Position numbers and translations under genes: made by a program. A stretch of DNA of 64,000 bases from Auriscalpium vulgare. Its lineage: Eukaryota; Basidiomycota; Agaricomycetes; Russulales; Auriscalpiaceae. The stretch is taken from contig JAHBBC010000018.1 of the NCBI GenBank assembly GCA_019915015.1, positions 124,001 through 188,000 of the forward strand, in the 5' to 3' direction. Below, in pieces: positions 58,514 to 64,000 of the stretch. The notes under the pieces are model-generated. The model did not search any database and was not told the origin of the DNA. It was given only the letters and a program-made list of their open reading frames with translations. Numbering within the stretch: the stretch's first letter is position 1; each line of letters opens with the position of its first letter.

Positions 58514-60864
58514 TCACTGCGTCTTGATCCTGGGCTTGCGCGTGTGCCGACGCAGATACCTGCGGGCGCCGGGCACGCCAAACTAGCGTACCGGCGGCTA
58601 CCGTGAGTGCCGTGCCTCGCCATCAAGCAAAAAAACGCGCACGCACCCGCACGGTCGGATACAGCACGAGCGCCGCCGCGCCGCCCGCCCACGCGAGGCG
58701 CACGGCGGCGGGCAGCGGCGCGGGGTACTGCCCGCGGCTCCACTTGACGATGACGAGCAGCTCGGTGCCGATGGTCGCGAGCAGCATCCACGTGTGCTGG
58801 CCCATCCGCACGGCCCGCCTGTGTGGCGGCGCGCGTGTGTCAGGAGGGGCGCATATACGGGGCTGCGATGCCGAGAGGTGTGCAGGAATAGGACGCACCT
58901 GGGGTCGTTGATGTACTGATACAGCTCGCGCACGGCAGGCAGGCCGCACAAGAAGATGCCGGCGAGACGTGCGATGACGAATGGGTGTAGGTGATCCATC
59001 CATAGCAGGTTCTAGGTGGCAATTCGTGACTCCGCTGGATGCCATAACCGGACCACGTACCTTCAGGTAGAACGGGTTCAGCTCGGCCGCTAAGAAGACG
59101 GCCAAGAGCATCACGACAGTCACGTAGTGCAGGAAGGACTGCGTTCCATGCCAGTGAAACGCTGTGAAATCGTGGGGCGAGAACTGTGTGATAACGCGCT
59201 TCGTCTTTGAGCGGATGCCGCGGCTCTGGCGGAAGCCCCGCCACGTATAATGCTGGGCGCGTCGGGCGCGTCAGCCCGCGCGCGCGGAAGGCCTCGGAAA
59301 CGATGCGCACCTTCACTTCGAAGTACTCGCACGCCTTCATGCCTGGGCGCCGGTGAGCATGTCGATCGCCACGGGGCACGCGCTTCGCACGCACCTAGGT
59401 AAGTCCCCAGCCAGTTGCAGACAAGGACGTCCAGGATCCACTGCAGCACACGACGTATACAGGTCAAAGATCACGCCGGGCGGCGAGCATTAAGGGGACT
59501 GACGTGATCCCACCAGCACTAGAAGAGTGCATGTGAGCGAAGATGGAAGCTCGCGGGACATCGGTGTGCTCACCTCAGCGAAATTGGCAAGCTGGTGCTG
59601 CAGACTGTACTCCGCAAATTCAAATGCGATGCTTAATATCTGGCAGCCGCACAGTTGAGCCCGCTTCTTCGGGACCACGGAACGCGGAATGACACGTACC
59701 CAGCAGAACCAGTAGTCGCGCAGGATCAGAGCCTTACAGAACCACCCCAGCGCGTGCGCAATGCAGAAGCTATCCAACGAAGCCTGCAGGGCACATTAAA
59801 TAGGCGCGCGGGGTTCGACTTCCCCGCACGCCCGATCCCGCGGGAAATGGACGCACTGCACACGTACCCAGATGTTCGCGGCCGTCAGCGCGCAGTCCTC
59901 TGCGTAGCTCTTCTCCGGCAGCGGGACGCCGAGGTTCGAGTCGAGGTAGGTCATCATGAGGCGCGCGGACGGGAGGTCCTGGAAGAGCAGGAAAACGAGC
60001 GCGAGCTCGTAGAGGAGGTTGATGCCGAGGATGACGCGCCAGAAGGCGGGGTGCGGGCGCACGAAGGGCCCGTCGCGGAATTGTATCATGGAAAACAGCA
60101 GGAATCCTGTCATGGCAGCATACGCGCCCCTACAATTAACTGTGTCAATGTCACGCTTTTTTCATTGGAATTGAATGGCGGGAGAATGAAGGACAGGGGC
60201 GAGGAGAGCAGATTGACGCACACTCGACGTTTGTCGCGCCCTTCCTCCAGGACGTCCTGCGTGGTCGCGACGTACCCCAGCGCGGCGAGGCCCAGAGCGA
60301 GCGCCGTCAGCGTAATCGGCTTGAAGAAGAACCTGCGCGAAGCCCCGTGGTCAGAACGTTGCCGCGCACAAGATGGAAGTGGGCCCACGCACTCGACGCT
60401 GGTGTCCTGCGTCTCCTGGAACGGTTCGATGCGCGTATATGGCTCTGTGCGGTCCGCCTGGTCCCCGCGGGCACAGTAACGCCATATGAGCGTGGCACAC
60501 AGGGGAGATGAAAACACAAACGTACATCGTACCCTAGAAGCGTCGAGTCAGTCAGGAAAGGCAGGAAGAAGAGGGGGTTGCGCACAGCGCACGGGGTTTC
60601 CGGCAACACCTGGCGCGGGCTCGGGCTCGGGCTCAGCCGCGGACAAAGGGTTGTCGGACTCGTCGAGTGGCGACACGGGCGACTCGTTCGCTGCGTCGTC
60701 GGGGTCGGACTGCATTGGGCGAGTGGCGGGGGCGTCGTGGACGTCGTCGATGTCGAGAAGATGGGTCGCTGCACCGCCGCGGCGCGCGGTTGCCGACGCG
60801 CGTAGCCACGTGCGTGTGCGTCATCGCCCGCCCGCGCGCCACCGTTCGTTCCACCGATTTTCAT
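58514..60864 (-). CDS. Phosphatidylserine synthase, base-exchange (PSS1/PSS2) type
   Basis: About fifteen exons on the complement, about 478 residues. This ER membrane enzyme exchanges the head group of phosphatidylcholine or -ethanolamine for serine. The match is through the whole family: FFFKPITLTALALGLAALGY, GPFVRPHPAFWRVILGINLL, the conserved AHALGWFCKALILRDYW, HQLANFAECWWDH, ILDVLVCNWLGTYLGM, YFEVK followed by HYTWR, and LAAELNPFYLKNLLWM. At least eight membrane helices. The N-terminal 80 residues are acidic and disordered; the start at 60864 relies on a short first exon with a weak donor, and the ATG in exon 2 (RPMQSDPDDA) is an alternative. Very small exons (CWWDH 15 nt, GTMY 12 nt) are supported by family conservation or frame. 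Confidence 0.85.
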
Positions 60865-63800
60865 TTTATTATACTCATAGTCGGACTCGACGATGCTCGC
60901 GAGGCGAGGAGGCGAGTGCTAATGGTATCATTTGCATTGCTCCTATCACAAATGAATTGGGCCCCTACAGCGGAACAGACATTCCCAGATAGTCCGTGAA
61001 TAGCAGCAGCTCATTAGATGCCTGCTGATCTAGAAACCCGCGCTGAGCCTATGACCCTAATATCCCCACGACGTCAAGCGCGGGCCGCCCCACCCGCCAC
61101 GCCGTCCGCGAACACATTCTGAAACATACCGCGGCATATGACAATCAAATCCGACAAACAGAAGTCGTGATGCCTCCTGCGGAACGCGTCTCTACGTCGT
61201 CCAGCTCGAAGCCTGCCTGTCTGTCCGTTGTCGCGACGTGCGGCGCCATCTCAACAGCTGCAGCCTCGCGTGCTTCGCTTCACTGGCGGCTTCCGGCCCT
61301 GAGCGCTGGACATGCATGATGCGCCCCGTAATTCGCAATCAACGAATCCCCCAACGCGAAGTCGCCGTCGACACAGCGAACCGGCGGACAATAGAGTTGG
61401 CGCGCCGAAGACCGCGAACTGCGCCCGGTGACACGGGCAGAACCGCGGCGCAGCATCACGGATCAGGGTGCGAGGGCCCCCGCGCTGAGAACGCCTGTCA
61501 GCGAGATACAGCTCCAGGAGTCGCGAGGGTGACTCAATGAATTGGATCGCCCGCCACAGACACCAAGTCTAACGGCGGGCGCCGTCCCATTGCATCACCG
61601 CACCGCTGCACCACATGGTGCGCGGGTCCCTGTGGCCCGTGCGCAGCGACGAGGTCCTCAGGCTGTCTGCGCCACCAACTCCGCGGACCGAGACATGTGC
61701 GGCATATCCTCGAGCATTTGCTCAAAGGTGGCGCACCGATAACACCGTCTTCGCGCATGGCAACTGTCCAGCGGACGGCAGACCATGGGACGGGGGCAGA
61801 TTCAGCCAAGCCATTGAACGTCTGAGGGCGTGTAAACGGTGGCGGCGGCTCTGGACTGATGGCTCGGCGCACGCGATCTTCGGTCTCGCGCAGGATATGG
61901 CGATATTTGCATGCGATGGGTGAGAACGTCCCGCGATGGTGGCACCCCGGGTGCGACGTCGTCACGGTCACGTGGGGCGCCTAGCTGCTGCCGATAAGAC
62001 ACATGCAGACTCGAATCAGTTATCGATGCAAAACGAGGGCGCGGAATTTTCTCACCGCGGGCGGGCCCAGGAGGGAAACGCGGACATGTGCGCACCGGTG
62101 CGGCCGCCCGCTATTAATTGGCGCGAAGGCTTACGTCGCAGGGAAGCGAAGAGCAGAACGGCCACGGAAGATGGAAGGTTGGGCGTTTGCGAGTGGCTTC
62201 GAGGTTCGAAAGTCTAGGGTCGGTCGCACCCGCGAGCCTCGTTCTCTGGCCAAGCCTGCAAAAGCGTTCCACGAATACAATGTCATACAACATCTGAAAA
62301 AAAAAACTGTTAACCTCAGCTAGCCGTTCTGCGCCACCAACTTCGACGCCGCGCAGGCTCCCACGCGGTGACACCCTGCGCGCGATTGGCACGCCAGCAT
62401 GCCAGCGGCCAGAAGACACGGAGACGCAGCCACAGCCCAGACCCTGCAGACTTGACTCACCGCGCGCAATCCTTCCATACATACTTTGCGCACCTCCCAC
62501 GCGCGTCGGGGCTGTCTCGGAACGCGCGACGGTTATCGCCGCCTGACGCTGGGCAGACGGGCACGCAGGCACGGGTGGTTTGCCCTTTCTCGCCGCTGTC
62601 GGTCGGCGTGCGCAGGCGCGACAGGATATATCAGACGGCCCATTAAGGATTAAGCAAGAACCGCGAGGCCGCCGCCGCGTTTACGTGGGGGGCGGGTGCC
62701 GTGCCGTACGACGCCACAGATGGGGATGGGCCTGGGTGGATGGGTGGTAAGTCATGTCCTCGGGAGAACTGCGGAGGAGACAGGCCGTGTGCGCGCGGGG
62801 AGCCTGTAGCCAGAAAGTGTAAGTTTAGTTGCGGGAGAGAGCCAGTCGGAGAAATGGGGTGTGCATCCCTGGCGGGCGGACGGCCGAGGCCTGGCGTGAT
62901 GACGGTGGCGGCGCGGGTCGCGGAGCTCCAGCGGGGTCTGAAGCGCGCCACACGTGGGCCGGCCAGATGCGGCAGGTGTGGCTCGGCTTGCCTCTCGCTC
63001 TGATGGCCAGCGACAGCGCGAGTGCTCGTCCTGCGCGTCTGATCGTTTCCGTCTTCCAAATCGCTGCCCGCATCGCTGCCCCAGCCTGCCCCATCCAGCG
63101 CCCCGCCGTGCGCAGGCACCAGAAGCCGCCCGCCGCCCCTTCCAGACCGCGTCTTACCGCATCCCCGCGCGGCTGCTCGACGTCCTCCCCGGGCCCAGCG
63201 TGCGCGCCCCACCAGCGCGACGCGCCGGTGCCCAAGCAAAGCCTTTTCGGCGCCCGCGCGCCTGCATATGGCAGCCAGCCCCCCGCGCTGTCAGTTTAGG
63301 CCTTACCTCCGTGGACATCTGCGCGCGCGTCAGAGACCACGGCGCATGACGAGATCACCTCCGCCGGCCGCAGACGCTCGCTGCAGGCAAAGTCCGAGCC
63401 CTCCCCGCTGGCCCAGCTGCCCGCTGCCGCGCGCATGCCGATCCGCTTCAACGTCGCCCCCGGCAGCATCTGTTCTGTGCACCCCAGCGGTGGATGCATG
63501 TCATGGCACGCTGCGCCCATGCGGATCGCACAGCAATCAAGGTTGGCACCGATTGCGTTCGAGGCAGCGCGGGCCCCTGATCAGTCGATCTGCTGGCTGC
63601 CTCGATTGGAGGATGGGGCCCGATCTCGCGTCCCCGGCCCTGGGGGACTGCCTCCGGACTCGGACTCCGCGCGCTCGACGAGGTACGGCGCAGCGCCGTC
63701 CGTCCCCGCACTCCCACACCGGCGCGCAGCGGTCAGTGCGTTGGATCTGCTGTCGCTGTCGCGCGCGAGGCACAGCGGGGCGTGGCGTGGCGCAGCGAGC

Positions 63801-64000
63801 AGGATGCGGGGGCAGGCGCGAGCGCGGGCGCAGCGAGATAGCCTGCGAGATGCGCGGCCCGGCGCACGGGAGAGTTCATGACGCGCTGTCGCACTGTCTC
63901 TCTCACCCACCGTCCTGCAGCGCGGCGCAAACCGACGCGCGCGGATGCGTATGAAACGTGCTGTTTGGAAGCAGCGAAGCACTGGAAAAACGCGCGCGTT
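60865..64000. other. GC-rich terminal region without a supported gene
   Basis: 3.1 kb. The first part should hold the phosphatidylserine synthase promoter. From about 62.6 kb the DNA is very GC-rich, which keeps long frames open in several phases on both strands (for example 62643-63239 minus and 63268-63954 plus). Their compositions (Arg, Pro, Ala, Ser) and lack of motifs mark them as chance. A run of ten A lies near 62298. Confidence 0.45.

Noticed and set aside
62643..63954. Several long frames on both strands in GC-rich DNA at the right end
   Set aside because: High GC removes stop codons by chance; compositions are Arg/Pro/Ala-rich, the frames overlap one another and no motif or splice site supports any of them.

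Overview
The window is nuclear DNA of a filamentous basidiomycete, most likely an Agaricomycete and possibly a wood-decay polypore. The reasons are genes cut by many 45-60 bp GT-AG introns (up to 22 per gene), some microexons, and gene families typical of that group: a class II fungal peroxidase, two secreted S28 peptidases, a JEN-type carboxylate transporter, a GH35 beta-galactosidase and several fungal-only families. There are no bacterial features, and I saw no tRNA, rRNA, CRISPR array or intact transposon. Exon borders were read by eye from splice consensus and family similarity, so individual borders may be off by a base or two.

Region by region. (1) 1-7.0 kb is accessory and repeat-rich. 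It holds the C-terminal end of a flavin amine oxidase (COG2907 type), then a tandem array of four copies of an unrecognised coiled-coil protein family, of which only the first looks intact, then a decayed copy of the amine oxidase. (2) 7.4-12.1 kb is one 13-exon gene for a 1345-residue protein with one EF-hand and two C-terminal zinc-finger-like modules. (3) 12.8-22.7 kb is a rearranged segment: a second decayed amine oxidase, two copies of a small secreted protein with TATA boxes, a JEN-type transporter, and a truncated copy of that transporter's 3' end in which a roughly 150 bp block is inverted and which ends against an inverted amine oxidase fragment. (4) 25.0-31.2 kb is a compact core block: a divergent 23-exon beta-tubulin, a DHHC palmitoyltransferase and, divergently transcribed from it, a LYR-motif protein. 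(5) 31.7-35.6 kb holds two paralogous single-pass membrane proteins with internal repeats; the second is frameshifted. (6) 35.7-46.7 kb carries a WD40 protein, a membrane-anchored GH35 beta-galactosidase (18 exons), a single-exon F-box protein and a small conserved-looking protein. (7) 49.2-58.0 kb is a secretory group: two head-to-head S28 serine peptidases and a class II peroxidase that lacks the usual lignin- and manganese-oxidising residues. (8) 58.5-60.9 kb is a base-exchange type phosphatidylserine synthase. (9) 60.9-64.0 kb is GC-rich with no gene I can support.

As a whole, housekeeping genes (tubulin, palmitoyltransferase, LYR protein, phosphatidylserine synthase, WD40) alternate with secreted or surface genes (peptidases, peroxidase, galactosidase, small secreted proteins). 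The first 22 kb has undergone repeated local duplication, inversion and decay.
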